The notes: generated by a model from the letters alone, not told the origin. A DNA stretch of 64,000 nt from Gambelia wislizenii (GCA_030847615.1 JAUMIR010000001.1:85485501-85549500); one strand, 5' to 3'; counted from the stretch's first letter, positions 29,898 through 40,441 are shown. Program-made: numbers and translations.

Positions 29898-30015
29898 AGG
29901 GAAACATGTGGCCCTTCAGATATTGATGGACTACAACTCTCATCCATCCTAGCCAGCACAGTGAATGCCGAATACTAATAGGACTAGAGTCCAGTATCTG
30001 AAAAACCACATTTCC
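29898..30015. repeat. Foldback MITE (GGCCCTTCAGATATTGATGG family)
   Basis: TGTGGCCCTTCAGATATTGA, then GACTACAACTCTCATCC on the left arm. The right arm is ATAGGACTAGAGTCCAGTAT with weak complementarity. Copies occur at 29290 and 63830. Confidence 0.5.
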
Positions 30016-30409
30016 CAGCCATAACAGATTCATCCTGTCTTATGGACAAAAATGTGTCATCAACCTGCCCTTGAAAATGGAGACATTTGGGCCAGAAATC
30101 AGTGGATAGATTCTGCATATACTGCATGTTTTCTATGAAAGGAATCTCGCTGTAGTCCCTGTATATGAAATGTAGCAGGAAATAGATGATACTGTCTGCA
30201 TACTAAGAAGTCCGGGATAGGTGAACATACTGAAGTTTAGCCCAGACAAGACAAAGTTTGTTGTTCAGCAGAGATGCCAGCATGGGATTGGGTTTACAAG
30301 CCTGTTTTAGATAGATATGTACCCCCTTTGTAGGATCAGGTGGTGTTCTTGTATATATTACAGCTCTTGAAAGGCCAGACAGTTGCTGTAGCTAGGAGGA
30401 CCATGGGCC

Positions 30410-31012
30410 AACTTCAGCTAGCACATAGCAAAGGTGAATTTGGCCACAGTGATCAATGGTTTAATTACCTCTTAACTTAGTTACTGTAATGTGCTCAACT
30501 TCCAGTTGCCCTTGGAAAGCAGAAGCTAAATTTAGTACAAAATGCAGCAGCCACACTACTGTCAAGCATGCAATTGAGAGACCATATATTACCGGTCTTG
30601 TACCAACTGCACTGGTTTCCAAGCTGAATTCAAGGTGCCATTTTTAACTTATAAAGCTCAAACTGGCTTGAGACCAGAATTATCTGAAAGACGACTTCCT
30701 CTCCCAGATGCCTTCCCAGATTCTGAGATTGTCAGTGTAGACCCTGTTTCCCAACCCAGTGAAGTTAACATGGTGAAAACAGGGGACAAGTGTTCTTTCT
30801 TCTTTTTAGCAGCAATTCAGTTGTGAAAAGTCCTCCCAAGAGAAACCAAGCTAGCTCCACTTTTATTGCTATTTGGAGAAGCAGTCAAACATGTATTAAT
30901 TTGGCAGGCCTTTAATCTGTTTTTAATACAATATTTCATTTTTGCTGTTTTGTGATTTTATTGCACACTGCTTAGGGGACCGGTGGGTAGAAAAGCAATT
31001 TATAAACAATAG
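30410..31012 (+). mobile_element. L2-like LINE, 3' end
   Basis: Degraded RT C-terminus readable across frames: LVQNAAATLLS, RDHILPVLYQLHWF and FLTYKAQTGLRPELSERRLP, then an untranslated tail ending TAGAAAAGCAATTTATAAAC. These are characteristic L2 motifs. It is 5'-truncated with several frameshifts. Confidence 0.75.
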
Positions 31013-31117
31013 TATGATGTGAACCATGATGTATACATTCCAAAAAAGAAAGGGAAAAAGTAAATGTATCAGCAAAAAGGGGAAAACATGTTATCCATAT
31101 GTTAATTTATACACACC

Positions 31118-31141
31118 CAGAGAGGGAGGGAGGGAGGGAGA
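31118..31141 (+). repeat. (GGGA)n microsatellite
   Basis: About five GGGA/AGGG units next to a TIR element. Confidence 0.8.
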
Positions 31142-31165
31142 TCTAACAGTAACTACTTTAAATTA

Positions 31166-31843
31166 CCGTATATTCCGGCGTATAAGACGACTGGGCGCAT
31201 AAGACGACCCCCCCCAATTTTTAAGTTAAAATATAGAGTTTGCCCCCCCCCAGCCAGCCAGCCAGCTGGCTGGAAAGCCTGTCCCCCACCAGCCAGCCAG
31301 CTCAGTGGCTGTAGATGATGGAATAGTCTGTGAAATTAAAGGACTAAGAACAGCTAAAAAAGCATGGGATACTTTGAAAAATCTCTGTGGTGTTCAATCT
31401 TTGGAAAGTAAGGTTGCATTAATACTATAAGTTGGTTAATATGAAGCTATCAAATCCCAAATTTTTGAATGAGCACATTAATGAATGAGCACATTAATGG
31501 TTTTAGAGCCACATTGGCAGACAAGAGAATTTCACCATAGACAAAATTTGATGCAAAATGAGAAGTTGAATCCAGAAATTCTAATTTTAGGCTAACTTAT
31601 CCTGAAAAGAAACATCATTTTGACTCTCCTGAGCTAAATAGAGGGCCATTTAACTCTTCAAATGCAAAGCAGTCATTCTCACAGCAGGAGGAAGGATCTG
31701 CTGGGAAAACTGCCCAGGCCATTTTACACTTCAATCATTCTCACAGCAGGGGAAAAGGTCTATTGGGGGTATAAGACCACCCCCCCCACTTTTGAGGAGA
31801 TTTTCAAGTGTTAAAAAGTAGTCTTGTATGCAGAAATATACGG
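31166..31843. mobile_element. TIR element (CGTATAAGACGAC type) with internal insert
   Basis: The ends CCGTATATTCCGGCGTATAA and GTATGCAGAAATATACGG are inverted repeats bordered by TA (31164-31165, 31844-31845). A ~20-bp block (GCATAAGACGACCCCCCCC / GGTATAAGACCACCCCCCCC) at 31198-31217 and 31768-31787 repeats directly and brackets about 550 bp of foreign sequence. That insert includes copia-Gag-like coding sequence. Confidence 0.75.
31305..31720 (+). pseudogene. Copia-type Gag fragment inside the TIR element
   Basis: Translating across breaks gives IKGLRTAKKAWDTLKNLCG, VQSLESKVALI and NEHINGFRATLADKR. This corresponds to the Gag (UBN2) block AxxAWdxL...EHI.....L of copia elements and differs clearly from the Gag at 4637-5782. 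A 16-bp unit GAATGAGCACATTAAT is duplicated at 31467-31499. It has stops and is not functional. Confidence 0.6.
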
Positions 31844-31846
31844 TAA

Positions 31847-32200
31847 GAGAGCCAGCGTGGTGTAGTGGTTCAAGAGGCTGGATGGCCATCTGTCGGGGAT
31901 GCTTTGATTGTGATTTCCTGTGTGGCAGGGGGTTGGACTGGATGGCCCTCGTGGTCTCTTCCAACTCTGCAATTCTATGATTCTATGATTCTATGATTCT
32001 AAGTGTTGGACTAGGACTCTGGAGACCAGGGTCTGAATCCCCACTCAGTCATGGAAATCCACTGGATTACCTTGGGCAAGTCACACTCTCTCAGCAAAGG
32101 CAAACCCCCTCTGAACAAATCTTGCCAAGAAAACCCCATGATAGATTCACCTTGTCCTTGTCCCCATAAGTCAGAAACAACTTGAAGGCACACAATTACA
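31847..32200 (+). mobile_element. tRNA-derived SINE interrupted by a CR1 tail
   Basis: AGCGTGGTGTAGTGGTTCAA (A box) is followed by a CR1 3' end and then AAGTGTTGGACTAGGACTCT, GGGTCTGAATCCCC (B box), the CCTTGGGCAAGTCACAC body and a TTGAAGGCACACAATTACA tail. Removal of the CR1 restores the usual SINE head. Confidence 0.9.
31876..32000 (+). mobile_element. CR1 3' end inserted in the SINE head
   Basis: 125 bp matching CR1 3' UTR (GGCTGGATGGCCATCTGTCG ... GGTCTCTTCCAACTCTGC) and ending in three ATTCTATG-type octamers. A possible AAG duplication flanks it. It is extreme 5' truncation. Confidence 0.9.
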
Positions 32201-32479
32201 CAGCTATAAATTAAACAGCAATACATTCCCATCATACTAGTGAGGAAGACTGACTGGAGGATCCATGTTTGTGCCCAACAGTCCTCTCAGATCAGGCTGG
32301 GTGAATGATTGACTTATGAATATCCAGCAAGCACTGTAGCTTCCTGGGGAGATGAACCTGGGTTTCAACCATTCTAACCACTATGCCACAATAGTGCTTC
32401 TCCTGTATATAGAAAATAACATCTATCTTTCATCTCAGAACTCTATGCCCTCACAGACCTTCACTAAAGAGTTTTTATC

Positions 32480-32712
32480 ACAAAACAGGGAAGATCTGTG
32501 TCCAAGCATCGACAGGGGTAATGTGTCCCTGTTGGTGCTTCTGGACCTCTCAGCGGCTTTCTCCTTGTCCCGATCATCGGCCTCGAATTCCAATGGCATC
32601 TCTCCTCTTAATGACTGTCTTAAAGCAGTAATGGGCTGGATGAGGAAAAACAGATGCTAAGAGGGGCGGGATATACATAAATATTATTATTATTATTATT
32701 ATTATTATTAGA
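32480..32712 (+). mobile_element. L2-like fragment ending in (TTA)n
   Basis: VSLLVLLDLSAAFSLS is the L2 RT palm motif. Shortly after comes KAVMGWMRKNRC and then the tail GGGGCGGGATATACATAAAT followed by (ATT)n at 32682-32710. The RT and tail are joined by an internal deletion. Confidence 0.75.
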
Positions 32713-32899
32713 AGGGAAATTATATTGGGCTTGTTAAAAAAACCAACTAAAACAAGTGTTTCTCTATAAAGAGAAACAGTTAGTATGTTTAAAAGATCAT
32801 ACGGTATATACAACACTGTGGGGGGAATGCTGTACAGGGAACTTTAAAGCCAAGATCCTGTACCTTCTTCTCTGTGATTAAGCCCCACAGAATGTAATA

Positions 32900-33124
32900 C
32901 AGTTGTCCCTTCATATTCATTGGGGTTTGGTTCCAGGACCCCCATGGATATCAAAATCTGTGAATACTCAAGTCCCATTATATGCAGTGGCATAGCAAAA
33001 TGGTGTCTCTTATATAAGATGTCAAAATCAAGGTTTGCTTTTGGGATTATTATTTTTTAAAGAATATTTTCAAGCCATTAATACTTAAATCTGTGGATAC
33101 CAAATCTGTGGATAAGGACAACTG
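32900..33124. mobile_element. pogo/Tigger-type MITE
   Basis: 225 bp from CAGTTGTCCCTTCATATTC to GGATAAGGACAACTG, the longer version of the family (contains GGGGTTTGGTTCCAGGACCC). TA is at the left (32898-32899); the right base pair is TT, a decayed TA. Confidence 0.85.
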
Positions 33125-33949
33125 TTCTGAATAGAGAACTATAAAGTCATGCTGTAAAATGCATTTCAAGTGTTCAAAAGTTTGCAAAAACTAAGAAGGC
33201 TGAAAGGCATTTTTAAATGTGGTCTTTCAAGCATGATCGTTAGCTGTTTTAAAGTCTGATACAGCACATTTTAAAATAGCACTTCTGATTTTGACATAAG
33301 CATGGCAAGAACTAGTAAGAAGCCTGTTTACTGCACAGTAAGTCTCAGTGTTCAGTGCTGCTTGGTTCTAGATAATTTTATTTATTTAAAATGTACACCT
33401 CATCTTTCATAAAATCAGGGTTAGATGGGACCCAAGGACCAACTAGTCCAACCCTGCCACTGCAGGTATCCACTGCTACAACACCTCTAAGAAGTGGCAT
33501 GCACTTCTGTTTTAAAATCTCTAACAAAGAAGAGCCCACTGCCTTCACCATAAACAAATTCAAGTTGCTCCACTATATATAATGTAACATTACAAAACCA
33601 ATCAAAATACACCACTAATAATAAAGAGTGATGGGAGCTGTCGTGCAACAGCAGCAGGTGGACCATAAATTGCCCGACTTTGGATAAAACACACATAGTA
33701 GATCCTTTCCTATCAGCTAATGCAACAATTAAAAGATGAGGTAGGAGCTGGCACATATTCCCCCCTTTTTGGATAGCCTTTTATCTTTACAATTCTAATC
33801 AGGCACCCCCAGAAAACAACTCTTTCCCAGTGAGGCACTGCCCCTGGAACACACTGCACCAGTCTTGCCTGAGCTTCCCCCAAATTTGTCAGGCTAAAAA
33901 TAAAAATAAAAATAAAATAAAAATCTGGACTACAATCATTGCACACTTA

Positions 33950-34150
33950 CACAAATAATCTAGTTTGAAACTGGATTATTTGCCATGGGTCCTTCCTATG
34001 GAATCTTGGGATTTGTAGTTTTGCAAGATATTTAGCCTTCTCTACCAAAGCGTGCTGGTGCCTCACCAAACTAGAAATCCCAGGATTCCATAGGAAGGAG
34101 CCAGGGCAAATAGCCCAGTTTTAAACTGTAGTGTGGATGCCAGGCCACCC
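33950..34150. mobile_element. Palindromic hAT-like MITE
   Basis: CCTTCCTATGGAATCTTGGG with TTTGTAGTTTTGC on the left arm is mirrored by CCCAGGATTCCATAGGAAGG with AACTAGAAATC on the right. Arms of about 90 bp could fold back on each other. It belongs with 26743 and 45445. Confidence 0.7.
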
Positions 34151-34237
34151 CCCCCTCCCTAAACAGCATGATCATACGGGCGGGTGAGGGGGGGCATTTC
34201 TGGGAACTGTGTTAAAAAAAAAAAAGAGTTCCTTTTC

Positions 34238-34520
34238 CAAGCTCTGACAAAGAAGAGTGCTGATGAAAAATGGGTCTCAGAACAGATCAAGCCAGAGCTT
34301 TCACTAGAAGCCAACATGACTAAATTGAGGCTGTCGTACTTTGGTCACATCACTGAAAAAAAGTGACATTGGAAAAAAAAAAGACTGAAGATGTAGTCAG
34401 AGAAGAACTGATTTTCTGTATATGTGGTGGGCCTCTTCCATAATTAAAACACTTAGCACAGATTGGTTTTCTATAACAGCCTTTGATCGTGTCCACATCT
34501 GCATTGGAGTGAACTTGAAT
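34238..34520 (+). repeat. BovB C-terminal fragment plus shared 3' segment (empty-site copy)
   Basis: EQIKPELSLEANMTKLRLSYFGHIT is the end of the RTE-BovB ORF. From GTGACATTGG onward it matches 36347-37033, but without the MITE present there: GAAGATGTAGTCAGAGAAGA is continuous at 34387-34406. Confidence 0.7.
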
Positions 34521-34620
34521 AGCCTACATCATAAACATGTATAGAAATGTTCTAAAAGAAAGGCAGAATCAACTACTGTAGATCAGTCAAGAGTTTCTTT
34601 GGAAACAACTAGCTACATCA

Positions 34621-35409
34621 TAGAATCATAAAATCATAGAATTGTAGAGTTGGAAGAGACCATGAGGGCCATCCAGTTCAACCCCCTGCCACGCAGGAAA
34701 TCACGATCAAAGCATCCCTGACAAATGGCCATTCAGCCTCTGTTTAAAGTCCTCCAAGGAAGGAGACCCCACCACACTCCGAGGGAGTGCGTTCCACTGC
34801 CGAACAGCTCTTACTGTCAAAAAGTTCCTCCTAATGTTGAGGTGGAATCTCTGTTCCTGGAGCTTGCATCCATTGTTCCGTGTTCCAGTCTCTGGAGCAG
34901 CAGAAAACAAGCCTGCTCCATCCTCAATGTGACACCCCTTCAAATACTTAAACAGGGCTATCATATCGCCTCTTAATCATCTTTTTTCCAGGCTAAACAT
35001 ACCCAGCTCCCTAAGTCTCTCCTCATAAGGCATGGTTTCCAGACCTTTCACCATTTTAGTTGCCCTTCTCTGGACTTGCTCCAATTTGTCAATATCCTTT
35101 TTTAATTGTGGTGCCCAGAACTGGACACAGTATTCTAAGTGAGGTCTGACCAAGGCAGAATAGAGCGGCACTATTACTTCCCTGGAACAAAACTGGAAAA
35201 GTCAATACAGTTGTCCCTCCGTATCCACGGATTTAAGTATTGAAAATATTCTTAACAAAATAATAATCCAAAAAGCAAACTTGATTTTGCCATCTTATAT
35301 AAGGGGCACCATTTTGCTATGCCATTATATGTAATGGGACTTGAGTATTCACGGATTTTGGTATAGGAATAGGAAGGGACCACTGTAATGTCATGGTGTT
35401 GGCGGCGGC
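34621..35409 (-). mobile_element. CR1 LINE 3' end containing a pogo-type MITE
   Basis: Minus-oriented CR1 with the octamer tail at 34621-34645. A 3' coding fragment follows ([40 protein letters not shown]). The MITE is at 35208-35385. Upstream of the MITE only 22 bp remain before homology to the copy at 19454 stops at GCCGCCGCC (35409), at the edge of the COA6 CpG island. It sits in COA6 intron 1 in the sense orientation. Confidence 0.9.
35208..35385. mobile_element. pogo/Tigger-type MITE in CR1
   Basis: 178 bp, CAGTTGTCCCTCCGTATCC to GAAGGGACCACTG, with TA on both sides. It is almost identical, in reverse, to 20971-21148, and the CR1 and non-CR1 flanks match too. Confidence 0.92.
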
Positions 35410-35945
35410 CAGCAGTTGCTACCCGCCCCACCGCGACAACGAGCCTCTTCCGAGAGAGTCCTTGGCCTCGGCTGCGAGAGGAAGCCACGGGCCCGACACC
35501 GACCAGGGGGGCTTCGAACCAAGGAGGGTCGGGGTCCTTCCTTAAAAAGCCCGCGGGGTCTCCTCGGGCGAGAGAAGGGCGCAGTGCCGGCGAAAGGGAG
35601 TCTCCCCTCGGCTCCCCCGCTGGGCTCGGGGCCCAGAAGCTGAGGAGAACCGCGCCTGCCTCCCGCCCCCCCCCCCCAGAGAGAGGAGAGACGCGGCCAG
35701 GGTCCTGCAACCAACGGCCGGGGGATTCCGGACCCCCGCCTTCACTTACCGCCACACTTCCGCCTCAGCTTGAAAAGCCCGGATGTACCGCAAGGTGACC
35801 CATACCGGAAGTGTGTGAATATATTGGCTGGAGCGCTTTCGCAGGAGCGCCAGTCGAAGGGCGGGGAAGGAGAGGAGGGCGCTGCGGTGCGCACTGCGCC
35901 TGCGCACCTCGCTAACGGAGGCATTCCTTGCTTTCCAGGAGGCGG
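35410..35945 (-). promoter_or_regulatory. COA6: CpG-island promoter of COA6
   Basis: This is the only strongly CpG-rich, non-repetitive stretch in the window apart from a minisatellite. Reading towards COA6 (minus strand) it contains an inverted CCAAT box at 35823-35827 and an ETS-type CCGGAAGTG at 35805-35813. A second ETS-like site is at 35755-35763, next to a splice donor. CCAAT plus ETS sites are usual in promoters of nuclear genes for mitochondrial proteins. A divergent transcript to the right is possible, but I found no coding exon there. Confidence 0.7.
35750..35820 (-). other. COA6: Probable non-coding first exon of COA6
   Basis: On the minus strand the sequence GTGGCG|GTAAGTGAAGG gives a consensus donor with the exon edge at 35750. 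It sits just downstream of the CCAAT and ETS sites and points at the COA6 acceptor at 26544. The start (near 35820) is a guess from the promoter elements. Intron 1 would be 9.2 kb (26545-35749). Confidence 0.5.
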
Positions 35946-36084
35946 GCCTGGTTCATATTCTTCCTCTATGCAAAAGTATTAACAATGAATTTAAAGGCTG
36001 CTGGGTTGTGAAAAGGAGTTCGTAGCGGGGGTTCTCCCCTGCTTCAAGCCTCTTCTTGATCCTCTAGTGGGTTGTGGCTTTACT

Positions 36085-36300
36085 TTTGGGGAGAGTTTGT
36101 TGTTAATTGCTGTCCTCTTCTGTATGCATGAAGGAGAGCCTCCAAGGCACCCCATCATCCACAGCCCTGCTCAAGTCTTGCAGACTCAGGGCTGTGGCTT
36201 CCTTGGTTGAGTCTCTCCATCTGTAATGCAGTCTTCCTCTTTTCCTACTACCTTCTACCTTACCCAGCATTATTGTCTTTTCTAGTGAGTCAGATGACTA
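36085..36300 (-). repeat. RTE-BovB 3' end
   Basis: TTGTTGTTAATTGCTGTCCT, then CAGACTCAGGGCTGTGGCTT and CCCAGCATTATTGTCTTTTC is the reversed BovB 3' end. At about 36290 the orientation flips to plus-strand BovB (ATGACTAAATTGAGGCTGTC). Confidence 0.75.
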
Positions 36301-36376
36301 AATTGAGGCTGTCTTACTTTGGTCACATCACATCACATTGAAAAAAGTGACATTGAAAAAAAAGACTGAAGATGTA

Positions 36377-36914
36377 CAGTGGCCCCTCTACATTCAGGAA
36401 CTTAGCATTCACAGTTTTGAATATTCGCAGGTTTTGGGAGGGCCCCCGCCCTCCCAAAAGCAGCAACACGGGGCCGCTGGAGGCCCTGTTAAGGCCTTGG
36501 GCGGGAGGGGGGAGGGCCGGGGAGGCAATCATGGGGCCCTGAAGATGCTCCGGAGGCCCCATGAAGGCCTTGGGGGGGGGGAGGGCTGGGGAGGCGATCA
36601 TGGGGCCTCTGGAGATGCTCCAGAGGCCCAGTGAAGGCCTGGGGAGGGTCGGGGAGGCCTTCAAGGGACCTCCAGAGACGCTCCGGAGGCCCCATGAAGG
36701 GCTGGGGAGGCCTTCACAGGACCTCCAGAGACGCTCCGGAGGCCCCATGAAGGCCTGGGGAGGGAGGGGGAAGGCAGGGTAAAGCGACTATAGGGCCTCT
36801 GGAGGCCCTGTGGTCACTTTGGCGGGGGAGGGGGAGGGCAGTTGTTTTTCACAGATTTTTCACATTTGAGGGGGTCTGAGGAACCTAACCCCCGCGAATG
36901 TGAAGGGATGACTG
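36377..36914. mobile_element. pogo-type MITE enlarged by a G-rich minisatellite
   Basis: 538 bp from CAGTGGCCCCTCTACATTC to GAATGTGAAGGGATGACTG, TA at both sides. Between subterminal parts (TTTGAATATTCGCAGG; TTTTTCACATTTGAGGGGG) lie imperfect 53-70-bp units marked by GCTCCGGAGGCCCCATGAA (near 36545, 36615, 36678, 36731). The strand is very G-rich. The related segment at 34387 is the empty site. Confidence 0.88.
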
Positions 36915-37034
36915 TAGTCAGAGAAGAAGTGATTTTCTGTATATGTGGTGGGCCTCTTCCATAATTAAAACACTTATCACAAATTGGTTTTCTATAACAG
37001 CCATTGATCCTGTCCACATTTGCTTTGGAGTGAG

Positions 37035-38095
37035 TCAGATCTTGTGATATGGCCAAAGTACCAGAGTCTCAGTTTAGTCATCTTGGCTTCTAGGGACAGT
37101 TCAGACTTGATTTGCTTTAGGACCCATTGATTTGTCACTACAGCAGTCCAGGGTATCTGGAGAACTCCAACACCACATTTCCAATGAGTTCATTCTTTTC
37201 CTATCAGCATTCTTCACTATCCAGCTTTACAATCATACATAGAAGCTGGAAGAACAATGACACAGACAATCCTGACTCTGGTATTCAATCTCTTTACACT
37301 TGAGGATCTTGTCTAGTTCCTTCCTAGCTACACTTCTAAGTCCTAGTCTTTTTTCTGATTTCTTGACTGCAGTCTCCATTCTGGTTAAAGAATGAACCAA
37401 GGTATTGTATAGGGAATCTTTCACTGTCTCAGTGTCTTGACTTATTGTGTTGTTGTTAACTGCCCTCTAGTTGACCCTGACTCACTGGGACCCTATGAAT
37501 GAGACATCTCCAAGATGCCCTGTCCTCCGTTGCCCTGCTCAGCTTCTACAGGCTCAGGCTTGTGGCCTCTGATTGAGTCTATCCCCCTGGTGTATGGTCT
37601 TCCTTTTTTTTCTTTTTCCCTCCACCTTTTCTAGCATTATTGACTTTTCCAGTGATGTGATGTGACCAAAGTACGACAGCCTCAATTTAGTCATGTTGGC
37701 TTCCAGTGAAAGCTCTGGCTTGATCTGTTCTGAGACCCATTTTTCGTCTTCTTGGCCATCCACGGTATTCTCAACACTCTTCTCCAACACCACATTTCAA
37801 ATGAGTGGATTCTCTTTCACTGTCCAGCTGTCACATCTATACATGGTGATGGGAAAGACGATTGCTTGAATGATCCTGATTTTAATGCTCAGTGTTATAT
37901 CTTTACATTTTATGATCTTAACTAGTTCTTTTGCAGTTGCCCTACCCAGTCCTAGTCTTTTTCTGATTTCATGGGTGCAATCTCCACTCTGGCTTATGAT
38001 TGATCCAAGAAATGGGAACTCTTTCGTTATTCAATTCCATCATTGTCTATTTTGAATTTATATAAATCTCCCGTGGTCATTATATGTCATTTAAA
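37035..38095 (-). mobile_element. RTE-BovB fragments (two partial copies)
   Basis: 37040-37430 and 37440-38095 both read as reversed BovB ORF end: CTCAATTTAGTCATGTTGGC, AACACCACATTTCAAATGAG, CTGTCCAGCTGTCACATC and CAGTCCTAGTCTTTTTCTG. The second copy retains the 3' end (GTTGTTGTTAACTGCCCTCT). Frames are broken; TKLRLSYFGHITSLEKSIML is readable on the minus strand. Confidence 0.8.
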
Positions 38096-38524
38096 CAAGA
38101 TGGATGCTGCTGTTATGATCTGTCTTTGAGGCATGGAGCTGGATATTGGGCAGAGTGAGATCACTATCTCAGATGGCAGATATTAGAATCACAGCTGTTC
38201 ACTGGCCATTCCCCTCTCTTGGAGGATAAGAGGGGCGTGTGCCACAAGGTACCACCTAAATTACCCTACTGTCCTCAGGTGTAGTGGTGGTACCGAAGCA
38301 AAACAAATTGGTCAGACCAGACCAGTTTAATTCAGTATGTGGAACTGTGTGGGTGCCAGCTGTGGGTGCCAACTCAGTCTTTGTCTCAGACAGCAAAACC
38401 TCTGGGGGTCAGCTTGGAGCTGGACATGATAACCTTTTGGTGTAGTTTGAAACCAATGTGACTGATGCCTGATATTGAGTTGACATAAAAGGCTAATTTT
38501 GAATTGACATAGGTTAGAATCATA

Positions 38525-39062
38525 GGTCCTATCTAAACAGTGAAAATAATCCTAATGGAATTCCCATGGCAGGCAATCTGTCTATATGGACATTCACATC
38601 GATATGTCTTATTCGGAAGGAGGGGGCAGACAAATCCACCTGTAAACTTCATTGGTGACACCTTTGCAGCTTTTCCCAGAGTTTTTAAAAAGCTCTGTAG
38701 GGGATGTGAATATCCAATTGTTAAGACAGTTGCATTCACATTTTTGCACCAAGGCAGTGCAAGCTGATTGGCCAGACAAGCATGGGGGCGGGGCTTGCAA
38801 ACAGGGAGAGTGCCTGCTGCTGGCATGCTGGATTTTCGGCTAAGTGAGAGATCAGTAAGGCAATAAAATGATGATCTCTCTTTTTTTCTTTTGTAAAGGT
38901 GAAATATCACTTGTGGTCATCATAGTAAATGTTTTTTTAAAAAAAAAATTAAGTGGCAGCAGATTTAAAAGCGGGAGTAATTCACTTGTGGCTGCCATCT
39001 TAGCTAGGGGTCATGTGAAGTTTATGGGGGCTGTAAGACAGGTCCCCCCCAATATAGACAGG
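38525..39062. mobile_element. Non-autonomous DNA transposon candidate, copy B
   Basis: The ends GGTCCTATCTAAACAG and (reversed) GGTCCTGTCTATATTGG look like inverted repeats of 11-13 bp. The interior resembles copy A at 27610 (GATTGGCCAGACAAGC, CCTTTGCAGCTTTTCCC). No ORF. A CR1 tail begins immediately after it. Confidence 0.5.
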
Positions 39063-39482
39063 ACCATAGAGTTGGGAGAAACCACGAGGGCTGTCCAGTC
39101 CAACCCCCTGCCATGCAGGAACACATAATCAAATCACTCCCGACTGATGGCCATCCAGCCTCTGCTTAAAAACCAACCTCCAAAGAAGGAGACTCCACCA
39201 CACTCCGAGGCAGTGTATTCCACTGTCAAATAGCTCTTACCATCAGGAAGTTCTTCCTAATGTTTAGGTGGAATCTCTTCTCTTGTAGTTTGAGTCTATT
39301 GCTCCATGTCCTAGTCTCTGGAGCAGCAGAAAACAAACTTGCTCCCTCTTCAATATGATAGCTCTTCAAATATTTAAACATGGCTATCATGTCACTTCTT
39401 AACCTCTTCTCCAAGCGAAACATATCCAGCTCCCTAAGCCACTCCTCATAGGGCATGGCTTCCAGACTTTCACCATATGATC
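39062..39482 (-). mobile_element. CR1 LINE 3' fragment
   Basis: Minus-strand CR1 from GAGTTGGGAGAAACCACGAG through CTCCGAGGCAGTGTATTCCA to GGCATGGCTTCCAGACTTTC. It is more diverged than the 34.6- and 46-kb copies. Translation is readable as LRSDMIAMFKYLKSYHIEEG with breaks. Confidence 0.88.
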
Positions 39483-40440
39483 TGTCACCCCTCCCTCCTA
39501 GGGATGGCAGTCTCAGGACTTCAACAACCAGGCAAGGGAGACAAGTGTTTCTTGACAGGAAGCTATTTATTTTACAGAATAATATACACATGCATGCGGG
39601 TGCCTGCTTGAGGGACCCTTTGCTCCAGTCAAGTCAGACCTTTTATACCTTAGCTGTTGCATTACGTTATGCATGTTCCAAGACAGTGATTGGTCACATA
39701 AGCTCACTTATGTCATTCTTTTCAGAGTATTGATAAACCTTTATTATCGAATTCAAATTCTATTTTTTTCTTTACCATGTACAATTGCATCCCTGTCCCA
39801 GAACAGATGTTCAGACCCTTTCCGGAATCATCTATCTAATATTTCTTTGTTCCTATCTGTTCCTTCCTTGCCAGCACTAATTTCTCTTAATTGCCTCCAT
39901 TTTATCTATATGATCCATCACTAGTTGAATGAGTCTTTGACCATTCATATAGCTGCATGAGCTTTTGATCAATCAAAATGCTGTATGAGCATTTTGATCA
40001 TTCATATGGTTGCTATTTTCCTAAAAGTACCTTCCCTAACATATTATTTATTAGACACCTGCATGTTCTCTTACACTATTCTATCAAAGCTTAAATCCAA
40101 CTATCTTTTAGCATATTATCATTTAAAACAATATACTGTATATTTTAAACTGCCTTTCCCAGTGTCTGCTTATGTCTATCCATCTACTGACTATTTTTGG
40201 CACTTTCAAGCCATGTCCTGTCAACCAATTGGGCTGCCTTGTAGCTGATCTGAATCCTGTCATTGTCCTCTGTCTAGAGACTACTTGCTATAATTGGTGG
40301 CTAATTGACTTGTGGTGAACCGATTCCAGGAAATCTAGAGTGAGAGAAGTCTGACAAAGGAGCATTATTTAGAATATTCTTGCAACCGAAATGGTGGCTG
40401 CCTTCATCTCCATTTTGTGCAAATGGTTTCTCCTCTCACA
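39483..40440. other. Intergenic stretch, nothing recognised
   Basis: No exon or named repeat seen. A short duplication, GAGCTTTTGATCAATCAAAA / GAGCATTTTGATCATTC, lies at 39959-40005. Confidence 0.4.
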
Positions 40441-40441
40441 G

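Noticed and set aside
31871..32235. tRNA gene from the A and B boxes
   Set aside because: The boxes belong to a SINE head split by a CR1 tail; no cloverleaf can form.
35252..35982. Overlapping 60-167 aa ORFs on both strands
   Set aside because: CpG-island sequence has few stop codons. No ORF has recognisable homology or start context, and the region has promoter features for COA6.
36323..36782. Long Pro/Gly-rich ORFs
   Set aside because: They exist on both strands of a G-rich minisatellite inside a MITE; repeated units without stops explain them.
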